Source: JALYUS01 sp038231255
Lineage (GTDB): Bacteria > Chloroflexota > Chloroflexia > Thermomicrobiales > JALYUS01
Reading direction: 5' to 3'
Assembly: GCA_038231255.1 (NCBI GenBank)
Contig: JBBRLR010000003.1
Span: 44,866 to 108,865, forward strand
DNA length: 64,000 nucleotides
Under the pieces are notes generated by a model. That model made no database searches and was not told the origin of the DNA. It saw only the letters and a list, made by a program, of their open reading frames with translations. This document shows positions 7,880 through 16,459 of the stretch, piece by piece. A program made the translations under genes and the position numbers. The first letter of the stretch is position 1, and each line of letters begins with the position of its first letter.

Positions 7880-9067
7880 TTACATCGGCTGCGACACGTT
7901 CTCGATCTCGACCACCTGCGGCGGCTTGCTGTCGTCGCCGGTGGTTGGTGGCAGATGCAGCGCCGCACGCAGTTGCACGAAGCGCAGCAGGTCGTTGCGG
8001 GTCAGGAGGCCGACGATGTGGCCGTCCGCGATGACCGGCAGCTGATTGAAACTCCCCTGCTGGATCCGCTCGAGCGCGGCGAGCACTTGATCGGTCGGAG
8101 CGACCGAGATCAGCCGCGCCATCGGGATCATCACCGCTTCGACACGCGTCCCCTCCCAGCGATCCTGTGGAATGCGCACGACATCGCTCAGCGTCACGAT
8201 CCCGACGAATCGGCCCCCTTGCTCGACCGTCCCGGCGCGCGTGTTGTACGCGAGAAACGTCTCGTTGATTACCTGCGCGAGCGTCGCCCCCGCCTGCACC
8301 ACGGCGAAGTCGCGCGTCATTACGTGCTCGACGGTGACGCCCGTCAGCTCCTGCTGGAGGGTGAGCTGCTGCACGTTGCCCTGCGCGCTCGTCAGGACGA
8401 ACCAGCCGATGAACGCGAGGATGATCCCGTTGGCGATCTGGCCATTGAAGACGAGGATCACGCCGATGAAGATGAACCCGTAGGCGATCAGCGAGCCGAC
8501 GCTCGCCGCGACCCGCGTGCCGCGCGAGTACGATTTGGTCAGCCCCCAGACGATGGCGCGCAAGACCCGCCCACCGTCCATCGGGTACCCCGGAATCAGA
8601 TTGAAGAGGGCGAGGGCGATGTTCACCCAGCCAAGATAGGCGGTGATGCCGCCGAGGGGCACGCTGAACAGATGGACGCCGAAGTAAAGGCCGAGGAAGA
8701 GCGCGCCGAGCAGCAGTGAGGTGGCCGGTCCCGCGATGGCGATGGCGAAATCCTGGGAGGGCTTCTCCGCCTCACGCTCGATCTCCGCCACCCCGCCGAT
8801 CGGCATGAGGGTGATCTGTCGCGTGCGGATGCCGAAGCGGGCGGCGAGCAGTGCGTGGCCCAGCTCGTGGACGACGACGGAGGCGAAGAACAGGAGCGTC
8901 GTCGTCAGGCCGGCGGCGAAGTAGGCCTGGGTCGTCCAGCCGGGGTAGCGGTCGGGGTAGTACGAGGCGGCGAAGGACCAGAGGAAGAGGACGAAGACGA
9001 TGATCCATGAAGCGCTGATCGAAACCGGGATACCGCGGATCGTGGCGATCCGGATGGAACCGTTCAT
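7880..9067 (-). CDS. Site-2-protease-like M50 metallopeptidase with CBS pair
   Basis: 395 residues. The zinc-binding motif H-E-L-G-H (67-71) lies in the second membrane helix, and the third zinc ligand motif P-G-Y-P-M-D-G-G (Asp164) lies in a later helix; about six membrane helices occupy residues 15-235. Two CBS domains follow (about 247-375: V-E-H-V-M-T-R-D-F and V-E-A-V-M-I-P-M), as in the SpoIVFB-like CBS subgroup where nucleotides tune cleavage. This is an intramembrane protease, probably releasing a membrane-held regulator. The gap to the universal stress gene is 46 bp, with AAAGGA before the ATG, so the two form an operon. Confidence 0.88.
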   Translation of the reverse strand: MNGSIRIATIRGIPVSISASWIIVFVLFLWSFAASYYPDRYPGWTTQAYFAAGLTTTLLFFASVVVHELGHALLAARFGIRTRQITLMPIGGVAEIEREAEKPSQDFAIAIAGPATSLLLGALFLGLYFGVHLFSVPLGGITAYLGWVNIALALFNLIPGYPMDGGRVLRAIVWGLTKSYSRGTRVAASVGSLIAYGFIFIGVILVFNGQIANGIILAFIGWFVLTSAQGNVQQLTLQQELTGVTVEHVMTRDFAVVQAGATLAQVINETFLAYNTRAGTVEQGGRFVGIVTLSDVVRIPQDRWEGTRVEAVMIPMARLISVAPTDQVLAALERIQQGSFNQLPVIADGHIVGLLTRNDLLRFVQLRAALHLPPTTGDDSKPPQVVEIENVSQPM

Positions 9068-9113
9068 CTGTTCGTCGTCCTTTCACCGAGAGAGGGGGCG
9101 ATGGTCGTCTCTA

Positions 9114-10202
9114 TCAGGTCGTCGCGCCCGCCCGGACGATGAGGATCGGGCAGGGTGCGTGATCGAGCACCCCTTCCGCCGTGCTCCCGAGCGCCCAGCG
9201 CAGCACCCCGCCCCGCCCATGGCTCGCCATCACGGCAATCCCCGACGGTCGCTTCGCGAGGTCTGCCGCGATGCTCTCTTCGGCACGGTTCGTCATGCTG
9301 CGCTGCCAGTGCGTTTTTACCTCCCGACCTGCCTCACGCAGGCGTGTGGCGATCGCTTGGAGATATTCCTCGACTGCGCGCTCCTCGTCGTGCATCATCT
9401 CCTCGGTCTCGGGATAATAATAGCCAGAGTACCCGGCGTCCCATCCGGCGCTGGCCAGATAGGCGGGATTTGGGATGACCCGCAACAGCGTGAGCGGCGC
9501 CGAGAGCGCGGTGGCGATACGCGTGGCAATCGGGAGCGCTGCCTCCGCCAGTGCCGAGCCGTCGAGCGGGACGGTGATCCCCGTAATCGCCGCGTCCTCT
9601 CCCGTGGCCGCATCGTTGCCCGGAGGCACGACCAGCGTGGGAATGATGGCGTGGCGCAGGACATGCTGGGCGACGCTCCCCGCGCGCGCACGTTCAAAAC
9701 CGGTCCGGCCATGCGTACTCATGACGATGAGGGAGCAGTCTTCATCCTCAGCATCGGCAAGGATCGTGTCGGCGGGGTTGCCGTGGCGGACCACTGTCGT
9801 CACCGCGAGGCCGCGCACGCGCAGGGGGGTCGCGACGGACTCCATGTAGGCGGCGCTTTCGGTGACGTGGCGTTCGTCCGCCTCCTGACTGGCGGCGCTC
9901 GGCAGGCCGACGCGCTCGGGGGCGGGGCCGAGGATCGTGAGAAGGCTGATCCGGGCATCAGTGGCGTGGGCGAGGGCGGCGGCATACGGGAGGGCGGCGG
10001 CGGCGAGCCGCGAGCCGTCGAGTGGGACGAGGATGTGGCGACTGCCCAGTTCGTCCGATTCCTCGTCGTAGGCCTTCGCGTCCTGCCGGGTGCGCACTTC
10101 CTGCTCGGTGTCGAGCCCTGGAGACTGCGCCGCGAGACTCGGCAGGCGTCCCGCTTGCTCGCCCTTTTTCACGCTGTCCATCGAATCGGCGGTCATGTTC
10201 AT
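9114..10202 (-). CDS. Tandem universal stress protein (two UspA domains)
   Basis: 362 residues from the ATG at 10202, selected because AAGGAGGAGAGG ends next to it. After about 60 polar residues the first Usp domain starts with I-L-V-P-L-D-G-S-R-L-A and ends with V-M-S-T-H-G-R-T-G-F-E-R and L-V-V-P-P-G. The second starts I-T-V-P-L-D-G-S-A-L-A-E and ends with V-M-A-S-H-G-R-G-G and I-L-I-V-R-A. Both keep the G-x-x-G-(9)-G-S/T-like ATP-binding signature. Tandem Usps are typical of hypoxia and dormancy regulons. It is first of an operon with the CBS-protease gene. Confidence 0.85.
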   Translation of the reverse strand: MNMTADSMDSVKKGEQAGRLPSLAAQSPGLDTEQEVRTRQDAKAYDEESDELGSRHILVPLDGSRLAAAALPYAAALAHATDARISLLTILGPAPERVGLPSAASQEADERHVTESAAYMESVATPLRVRGLAVTTVVRHGNPADTILADAEDEDCSLIVMSTHGRTGFERARAGSVAQHVLRHAIIPTLVVPPGNDAATGEDAAITGITVPLDGSALAEAALPIATRIATALSAPLTLLRVIPNPAYLASAGWDAGYSGYYYPETEEMMHDEERAVEEYLQAIATRLREAGREVKTHWQRSMTNRAEESIAADLAKRPSGIAVMASHGRGGVLRWALGSTAEGVLDHAPCPILIVRAGATT

Positions 10203-10230
10203 CCTCTCCTCCTTGCGCGCGTGTGCGCTC

Positions 10231-10365
10231 CTCACTGTTATCGACGAAGTAGACCGATTGATCTTGTCTAACCTGCAAGGCGACGACCTTGCGGGCCGCC
10301 AGGTCGAGCAGCCGCTGCTCGACCTACCCGAGTTTCGTGTCCTCCACGAGAGAAACGATTGCCAT
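10231..10365 (-). pseudogene. PRC-barrel domain gene remnant with in-frame TAG
   Basis: Starting at an ATG at 10365 the frame reads M-A-I-V-S-L-V-E-D-T-K-L-G, then TAG (10324-10326), then V-E-Q-R-L-L-D-L-A-A-R-K-V-V-A-L-Q-V-R-Q-D and S-V-Y-F-V in the same frame. This matches the consensus shape of a PRC-barrel N-terminal half (S-L-x-D-G-T-K-L-G-x-V-x-D-L-L-L-D). The stop sits in the loop after the G of K-L-G, and the downstream half runs into the leader of the Usp gene. It appears to be a dead gene now serving as leader between operator site 5 and the Usp start. Confidence 0.5.
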
Positions 10366-10420
10366 GCCCTTTAGGATAGCCACCCCCGCATCAGAAAGGC
10401 GTCGCACCGTGCGCCGCGAT

Positions 10421-10438
10421 GTGTCAAAGCCGTGACAA
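10421..10438 (-). promoter_or_regulatory. Direct-repeat operator, site 5
   Basis: On the minus strand TTGTCAC-GGCT-TTGACAC. It lies 56 bp upstream of the PRC-barrel remnant and about 220 bp upstream of the Usp gene start. Confidence 0.6.
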
Positions 10439-10468
10439 TCGCGGCGGCCCCATCCTCGTTACGTGGAT

Positions 10469-10490
10469 GCAGCGCGTGGCCACGCGCTGC
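10469..10490. repeat. Perfect 22-bp palindrome
   Basis: An 11-bp arm starting GCAGCGCGTGG is followed immediately by its exact reverse complement, with no spacer. The symmetry without a loop suits a dimeric protein operator better than an RNA terminator. Confidence 0.5.
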
Positions 10491-10705
10491 GCGAGCAATG
10501 CGGCATGTTCGCGGAGAAAGGCACGCGCATACGTCTCAATGCGCGCCTCACAAGAAGCCAGGGGTGATGCACCGGACGAACGGCGCGTCCACGGCACCCT
10601 GTTCGAGCAGGGTGGGCAGCATTCCGCTATCGGGGAGCCGTCGCATCCCCACCCTAGGCTCGACGACGCGCCCAGGGCCGCCGACCCAATCGCGCCGTCG
10701 CTCCG

Positions 10706-11530
10706 TTACGCCGCGCCCTTCACATCGCGTCGGTTGAAGATGACGACACTGGCGACGAGAAAGATGATCGCGTAGGCCGCGAGCAAGGTCGCCGCGACGG
10801 GCGGTGAGAACAATTCTTTATTGAACTCCTGCGAGCGGTCGAGGCCGTACGCGATCGCGCGCTGGTTGGGCGTGATGAAGAAGTTGACCGCCCACGCCCA
10901 GCCACCGCCGAAGCCGGAGAGGATGCTCGTGATCGTGCCCTCCAAAATCGTGTAGCCGAGCACGACCGCGACCCCGGCGACGACCTGCCGCGCGAGCAGC
11001 GTGATGAAGAGGGCAAGCGCGAACGTCGTCGTGGTGCTGAGCAGTCGCACGCCGATGTCTTGCCAGAAGCCCTGATCGAACGCGCCGCTCCACTGCATCG
11101 TCGCGCCATCCACTGCAGTAAGCAGGACGCTCAGGCCGATGCCGAAGAGAATAATGATCGTGAGGCCGATCACGCCCGCGAAAAAGACGGCAATCGCCTT
11201 CGCCAGAATGTACGGAATACGTCGCAGCCCCATCGCAAGCTGCGTGCGGATCGTGCCGTACTGAAACTCATTGCCCATCACGACCGCGACGGCGATCACG
11301 ACGAGGATGCCCCAGAGCGCGTTCGCCGCGCTGACGGCGGTATGCGCCCCTTGCGGGAGATAGACGCGGTGGAGCGACCGCCGCGCCGTGGCCGCGCTGT
11401 TGCTGTGATGGCCGATCTGGTAGTTAATTGTGAAGACGAGCGTCGTGATCGCGGCCATGATGCCGAGCATCCACCACGTCATCGGCCGCTTGCGCAGTTT
11501 GAACAGTTCTGCCGCAATCATGCCACCCAT
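10706..11530 (-). CDS. ABC-2 type transporter permease
   Basis: 274 residues. The N-terminus (M-G-G-M-I-A-A-E-L-F-K-L-R-K-R-P) is typical of ABC-2 permeases, with basic residues before helix 1. Six membrane helices are visible, the last ending just before the basic C-terminus (F-N-R-R-D-V-K). AAGGAG lies 12 nt before the ATG. It follows its ATPase gene (11645-12646) with a 114-bp gap containing an inverted repeat (GGTAGCGT near 11585 and ACGCTACC near 11635). The pair makes an exporter of the lantibiotic-immunity/antibiotic-efflux class (BcrA/BcrB-like); the substrate is unknown. Confidence 0.82.
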   Translation of the reverse strand: MGGMIAAELFKLRKRPMTWWMLGIMAAITTLVFTINYQIGHHSNSAATARRSLHRVYLPQGAHTAVSAANALWGILVVIAVAVVMGNEFQYGTIRTQLAMGLRRIPYILAKAIAVFFAGVIGLTIIILFGIGLSVLLTAVDGATMQWSGAFDQGFWQDIGVRLLSTTTTFALALFITLLARQVVAGVAVVLGYTILEGTITSILSGFGGGWAWAVNFFITPNQRAIAYGLDRSQEFNKELFSPPVAATLLAAYAIIFLVASVVIFNRRDVKGAA

Positions 11531-11644
11531 TTTGTGCTATTTCTCCTTCTACCTTATGATAGCGTAGGCTTCAGCCTTCGTCCCTGGTAGCGTGGGCTTT
11601 CCAGTCTGTGAGAGCGATAGAGGGACGCAGGTACGCTACCGGGA

Positions 11645-12646
11645 TTACGAGCGACCAGCTGACATACCGACCTGCTGTGCATCCGCGCCGACGAGTTCGA
11701 GGTAGATAGATTCGAGGCTCGTCTCGATCGGTTGCAAGCGGGAAAGTCGGAGGCCCGCGCCGATCAGTGCGTTCGCGACATCAGCGGCGCAGTCGCCCGT
11801 GCAGGTGATGTGCAGGCCGCGCCCTTCGGGGTGTACCTCAGTAATGTACGGCGCTTGGCGCAGGAACTCCATCGCGCGGGGCAGGTCGTCCACTTCGAGA
11901 TAGTGGGTGTTGTCGGTGCGCAATAGGTCTTCCGTCGTGCCCTGCTTGACAATCACGCCGCGATTGATGAAGGCGACGCGCGTGCAGACTTGCTGCACCT
12001 CCGCGAGCAAGTGAGAGCACAGGAAGATCGTCTTGCCCAGCGACGCCAGATGGAGGGTGAGATTGCGAACCTCAACCATCCCTTCCGGGTCGAGGCCGTT
12101 CGTCGGCTCGTCGAGCATCAGCAGTTCGGGGTCGTTGAGGAGCGCCGCGCCGATTGCTAATCGTTGCTTCATGCCGAGCGAGTAGGCGCTGTATTTGCGG
12201 TCCGCTCGGTCGGTCAGGAAGACCTGATCGAGCACCTCAGCAACGCGCACCATCGGCACGCCCCGGAGCCGCGCAACGACGCGCAAATTGTCCCGCCCGG
12301 AAAGGAAGGGATAAAAGGCGGGCGACTCGATGATGCTACCGACGCGGTGGAGCGCGTTATACCGGCCTTCGCGCGTGGTCTGACCGAAGAGTTCGACCGT
12401 GCCCGCCGTCGGCTCGATCAGGCTGAGGATCATCGCGACGGTCGTCGTCTTGCCGGAACCGTTCGGGCCGAGAAAGCCGAAGACATCCCCCTGTTGCACT
12501 GTGATCGAGACATCCTGCACGGCGGTGACGCGCCCGTATTGCTTCCGCAGGCCATGCGTCCGCAGCACCGCCGGAGCCGTGTTGAGATCGGTAGCGGCCT
12601 GCGCCATCATTGGCGTGGTGGGTTGCGCGGCTGCGATCGGTTGCAC
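11645..12646 (-). CDS. ABC transporter ATPase (BcrA/CcmA-like)
   Basis: 333 residues from a GTG preceded by AAGGAGG at 8 nt. Walker A is G-P-N-G-S-G-K-T-T-T, the signature is Y-S-L-G-M-K-Q-R (the Y-S-L-G-M variant of exporters of this class), and Walker B is L-L-M-L-D-E-P-T-N-G-L-D. The C-terminal about 80 residues form the extra domain usual for single-domain BcrA-type ATPases. Its partner permease lies downstream. The leader contains a strong hairpin (12666-12703) and a diverged copy of the island operator (12733-12750). Confidence 0.87.
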   Translation of the reverse strand: MQPIAAAQPTTPMMAQAATDLNTAPAVLRTHGLRKQYGRVTAVQDVSITVQQGDVFGFLGPNGSGKTTTVAMILSLIEPTAGTVELFGQTTREGRYNALHRVGSIIESPAFYPFLSGRDNLRVVARLRGVPMVRVAEVLDQVFLTDRADRKYSAYSLGMKQRLAIGAALLNDPELLMLDEPTNGLDPEGMVEVRNLTLHLASLGKTIFLCSHLLAEVQQVCTRVAFINRGVIVKQGTTEDLLRTDNTHYLEVDDLPRAMEFLRQAPYITEVHPEGRGLHITCTGDCAADVANALIGAGLRLSRLQPIETSLESIYLELVGADAQQVGMSAGRS

Positions 12647-12665
12647 CAGAGCATCCTCCTTTTCG

Positions 12666-12703
12666 TCGTGGAGCGGTATCGAACCGCTCCCTTTGTACCA
12701 CGA
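12666..12703 (-). promoter_or_regulatory. Leader hairpin or operator before the ABC exporter
   Basis: Nested inverted repeat: GGAGCGGT (12670-12677) pairs with ACCGCTCC (12683-12690) around a 5-nt loop, and TCGTGG (12666-12671) can pair with CCACGA (12698-12703). It sits just upstream of the AAGGAGG of the ATPase gene, where it could act as a repressor operator or as an mRNA structure controlling translation. Confidence 0.5.
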
Positions 12704-12732
12704 AAAGTATCTCCGAGGGGTTTCGCGATGAT

Positions 12733-12750
12733 TTGCCAAACTTGTGGCGA
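12733..12750 (-). promoter_or_regulatory. Direct-repeat operator, site 6 (diverged)
   Basis: On the minus strand TCGCCAC-AAGT-TTGGCAA: same 7-4-7 layout and TTGNCA-type half-sites, but a different spacer. It lies 87 bp upstream of the ATPase GTG. It is the weakest member of the set. Confidence 0.4.
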
Positions 12751-12777
12751 AATTGTGTCGTGAGGGTTAGTTTCCCC

Positions 12778-14124
12778 CTATTTCGGCATGTTCTTCAGCG
12801 CGGTATACGCTGGGCGGGGGGACCCGTCGCTCTTGAGGACGGCCCACGGGTACTTCTCGTCGCTGGGTGGCGTGATAGTGGAGAAGTTGAGGTTCCAGAC
12901 GAACATCACGCCCATCCACGGGTACGATTTGCCCAACTCGAAAGCGCGCACAAGATATTGCGCCTGCTGCGCCTCGGAAACGAACTTCCCGTACTCGTAC
13001 CCCTTCGCCTCATTCGCGGTCGTCCAGCCGAACTCGGTCAGCCACATCTTCGTATTGCCCTCGCCGGCGTCCTGCATCACCTGGTGCAACTCGACGACGC
13101 GCTGGAAGTAGAAGGAGTTATCCGTCGAAAAATCGGCCTTACCCGTGCCGCTCACATCGCAGCCTTGCGGGTTGGCGGGGTATGAGTGGTCGGGGTCGTT
13201 GCAGTTTGAGCCGGGGTGCGCGCCGAGCACGTCGTAGTATTGCTTGATCTCGCCGTTGTTGTAGGCGTAGATCTGCCGCAGATAGTCAACCTCATTGAGC
13301 GCGATGGACGGGTCGTTCACGCCGGTCGGCGTCATGCCACCGAAGACGACGACCGCCTTCGGGTCGGTCTTCTTGACCGCCTGGAAGCCTGCTTTGAGGA
13401 CGGGCGGATAGGCTGTCACATTCACCTTGCCCCCCGTCTCGACGGCGTAGTTCTGCTCGTTCCAGATCTCGTACGCCTGTACCTTGCCCTTGTACCGTTG
13501 GGTGAGGAAGGACATGAAGTCCGTGAAATCCTGCGTCTTCGTTGGCAGGCCACCCTTCGCGCCGACCCAATCGGGCGACTTGACGACGCTGAGGAGGATT
13601 TTCAGTCCCTTCGCGTTCGCGCCGTTAACGAACTGGTCGAGTTGCGCTGTCGTGTCGTTGCCGTAGCTACCTTTTTGCGGTTCCATCGCGGCCCACTGCG
13701 CCTGCTGGCGGACCCAACCGAATCCGGCGCCCTGCACATTGGCGTAGACCTTGTCGCGGAAGGCGGGGTCGCCGCTCAATCCCCAGACATTGAAGCCGTA
13801 CCCGTCGCCGTTGTCGCCGACGTGAAGTTGCGTGAGATCGCCATTCGCCGCTGCGGGCGCTTTTGTCGCGGCCGTCGTGGGGGCGGCAGTGCTGCTCGCG
13901 CTCGTGGCAGCGGTTGTCGCGGCGGCGGTGTTCGTCGGCGCGACGGTCGGCGGCGCGGTCGTTGGCGCCGCTGTCGCGGTCGCCGGTAGGGTGGCCTGCG
14001 GCGCGACGGTGGGCGGTGCGGTCGTTGGCACAGCGGTCGGTGGTGCGGTCGTTGGCGTCGGTGTGGCACTACCGCCGCAGCCGACGAGTAGTGCAATTAG
14101 AGCAAGCATGAACCAGCGTCGCAT
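12778..14124 (-). CDS. Clan-A glycoside hydrolase-like lipoprotein
   Basis: 448 residues. A lipoprotein signal (A-L-L-V-G-C, lipidated Cys16) is followed by a Thr/Pro/Ala-rich linker (about 20-95), then a TIM-barrel domain. The signatures Y-E-I-W-N-E-Q-N (candidate acid/base Glu) and M-W-L-T-E-F-G-W (candidate nucleophile Glu) are those of clan GH-A (families such as 5, 39 or cellulase-like). V-R-Q-Q-A-Q-W-A-A-M-E-P at barrel strand 2 agrees. The protein is tethered outside the cell and probably cuts a polysaccharide; the exact family and substrate are not readable. AAGGA lies 11 nt before the ATG. Confidence 0.8.
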   Translation of the reverse strand: MRRWFMLALIALLVGCGGSATPTPTTAPPTAVPTTAPPTVAPQATLPATATAAPTTAPPTVAPTNTAAATTAATSASSTAAPTTAATKAPAAANGDLTQLHVGDNGDGYGFNVWGLSGDPAFRDKVYANVQGAGFGWVRQQAQWAAMEPQKGSYGNDTTAQLDQFVNGANAKGLKILLSVVKSPDWVGAKGGLPTKTQDFTDFMSFLTQRYKGKVQAYEIWNEQNYAVETGGKVNVTAYPPVLKAGFQAVKKTDPKAVVVFGGMTPTGVNDPSIALNEVDYLRQIYAYNNGEIKQYYDVLGAHPGSNCNDPDHSYPANPQGCDVSGTGKADFSTDNSFYFQRVVELHQVMQDAGEGNTKMWLTEFGWTTANEAKGYEYGKFVSEAQQAQYLVRAFELGKSYPWMGVMFVWNLNFSTITPPSDEKYPWAVLKSDGSPRPAYTALKNMPK

Positions 14125-14426
14125 GAATCCCGTATCCTTCCACTAGGAGACCCCACCTCACGCGCGTCACCGTACACTGAGCGCGTACGTTATGGCAAGT
14201 GCAGCGGAGATGCGCCAAGTCGTTTGGGAGGCGACGGCTCCTGACACGACACGGGGGATTCGTCGGCTATTGCGTCGCTTTCCAATCGCGGATAAAGAAC
14301 AGTGCGTATACGTTCCCATGGTTCGTGGGAAGCGGAGCGGCGGGCATCCTCCGGGCAGTGGGGAGAGGCCGTTTCCGGGTATACTACCCTTTCGACAAAG
14401 CAACGATCGCAAGGAAGGGGAGCGAC
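14125..14426. other. Divergent intergenic region
   Basis: 302 bp between the glycosidase (leftward) and the dehydratase (rightward). It must hold both promoters. I see no strong inverted repeat, operator copy or RNA structure in it. Confidence 0.4.
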
Positions 14427-15383
14427 ATGGACGCACCGACATTGCAGGACATCGAGCGCGCTCGGACGAGGATCGCGGGCACGGTGCATCGCACGCCGCT
14501 GTTCACGTCCCAGACGCTCGGGGAGCGACTGGGCGTGGAAATCTATCTGAAGGCCGAGAACTTCCAGAAGACGGGTTCGTTCAAGGCGCGCGGCGCGTAC
14601 AACAACATCGTGCAACTTTCGGACGATGAAAAGGCGCGCGGCGTTATCACGGTCTCGTCCGGCAACCACGCGGCGGCGGTTGCTTGGGCGGCGCGGGCGG
14701 CGGGCGTCGCGGCGACGATTGTGATGGCCGAGTCGGCAAGCCCGATCAAGGTCGCGGCGACGCGCGGCTACGGCGCGGAGGTCATTTTGCACGGCCCGAC
14801 CGCCACCGAAGCCTTCGCCGAGATGTACCGGCTGCGTGAGGAGCGGAACCTGACCTTCATCCACCCCTTCGATTCGGGTCGCACGCTCGCCGGGACGGGT
14901 ACGATTGGGCTGGAAATCCTCGAAGACGTGCCCGATGTGGACACGGTCGTCGTCGGCATCGGCGGCGGCGGGCTGATCGGCGGCGTCGCGACCGCCATCG
15001 GCGAGGGGAAACCGTCGGCGCGCGTGATCGGTGTCGAGCCGACTGGCGCGGATGCGATGACGCGCAGCCTCGCCGCCGGTTCGGTCGTCCACCTCGACCG
15101 CGTTGACACCATCGCGGATGGACTCGCGCCCCCCTTCGTCGGCGAACTGCCGCTCGCCCAGGTGCGCCGGTACGTCGAAGACGTGGTCAGCCTCACCGAC
15201 GACGAGATCAAGCAGGGGATGCGCTTCCTGATCGAGCGCTGCAAACTTGTTGCCGAGCCAGCGGGCGCGGCGGCCACCGCAGCCGTCCTGCTCGGCAAGT
15301 TCCCCCTCCGCCCCGGTGAAAAGGTCGCGATCATCGTCAGCGGCGGCAACGTCGCCCCGGCGCAACTGAAGGAATGGCTGTAA
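14427..15383 (+). CDS. Threonine/serine dehydratase-like PLP enzyme
   Basis: 318 residues; ATG preceded by GGAAGGGG. Fold-type II PLP features: the Lys in G-S-F-K-A-R-G-A (about residue 53) forms the Schiff base, S-S-G-N-H-A-A-A binds the cofactor carboxylate side, and G-I-G-G-G-G-L-I-G binds the phosphate. There is no C-terminal ACT domain, so it corresponds to the catabolic TdcB or serine racemase/threonine ammonia-lyase type rather than feedback-controlled IlvA. The likely reaction is deamination of L-threonine to 2-oxobutanoate (and serine to pyruvate). It stands alone. Confidence 0.85.
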   Translation: MDAPTLQDIERARTRIAGTVHRTPLFTSQTLGERLGVEIYLKAENFQKTGSFKARGAYNNIVQLSDDEKARGVITVSSGNHAAAVAWAARAAGVAATIVMAESASPIKVAATRGYGAEVILHGPTATEAFAEMYRLREERNLTFIHPFDSGRTLAGTGTIGLEILEDVPDVDTVVVGIGGGGLIGGVATAIGEGKPSARVIGVEPTGADAMTRSLAAGSVVHLDRVDTIADGLAPPFVGELPLAQVRRYVEDVVSLTDDEIKQGMRFLIERCKLVAEPAGAAATAAVLLGKFPLRPGEKVAIIVSGGNVAPAQLKEWL

Positions 15384-16459
15384 GAGCCTAACCTCCTGGC
15401 CTCCTTTCTGTTCCTCGGCATGAGAAGGGGGTGGGCTACATATATGTCGCAGTTCCCGTGGGGGATACTACGCTTATCGTCTTGAATGGGGGTAACGGTG
15501 ACCTACTGGCTGGCGTCTCAGGATGGCCCAACGTCCGTTCAAGACTTGCTCATCGAAGCGCTCGAATATGGCTACCGCGTCGGTGACTGGCACCGTGGAA
15601 TCCGACACGGCGATTGGTGGGCATGGTTCGGGACTAACGCGGGTACTGATCAAGTGAGCTTGCGAATATTGAGCGAATCTGACCGGGAGCGATGGTTGCA
15701 TTTCGATGCAAAGGGTCGCGCCCAATTTATCCTCCGCATGCTGAGGGATTGTCTCGACCCGATGCCCGACTTCGTCCTCGATCATCATTACCTCGAACAG
15801 GGAATGACCTACCGATCGGTGACATACCTCCTCGCTCGTGAGGTTTTTGATGCTGTCCCGCGCACCAACTTCAATAGCATGGAGATAGTGGACGAGAGTG
15901 CCGAAACAATGATGGATGATGCATATCTCGATACCGTCGTTGATTATCTCTTCATGCGTGGCGTCGAACTTGGTCCCGGTCTAAAGGATAATGAGGTGGA
16001 CGCAATCGAGTGCCGGTGTGCGTTTCGCTTCCCGCCCGATCTACGGGCCTTCCTTCAACGCGTTCATCCGCTGGGAAGGGAGACATCCCCGCCGAATACA
16101 ATCGTTGTTGGTGGCCCGTTCCCCGATTGGCGGAATGCACCGGATGACTACATTCAACTGCGGTTTGAGGGCGTTCTTCACGGTATCACCTTCGATATTG
16201 AACATGGCTTCTGGAATCCTGCATGGGGGACTCGGCCACCTGATATTGCCGATGCATGTGATGTCGCGCGGCAGGAATTGGCGAAGGCGCCGACGCTCAT
16301 CCCCGTCTATGCTCATCGGTTCATGCCGAATGAGCCGCTAGATGCAGGCAATCCGGTTTTCTCATTCCATCAGACGGACATCATCTATTACGGCTTCAAT
16401 CTCCCCCATTATTTTACAGCGGTTTGTGGAATTACTGAGCCGGTGCGAGACTAGGGCGT

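Larger units (their letters stand above)
10366..10705. other. Intergenic region with operator and palindrome
   Basis: No convincing gene on either strand. It holds operator site 5 (10421-10438) and a perfect 22-bp palindrome (10469-10490). The remainder, next to the end of the ABC permease gene, shows nothing I can interpret. Confidence 0.5.
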
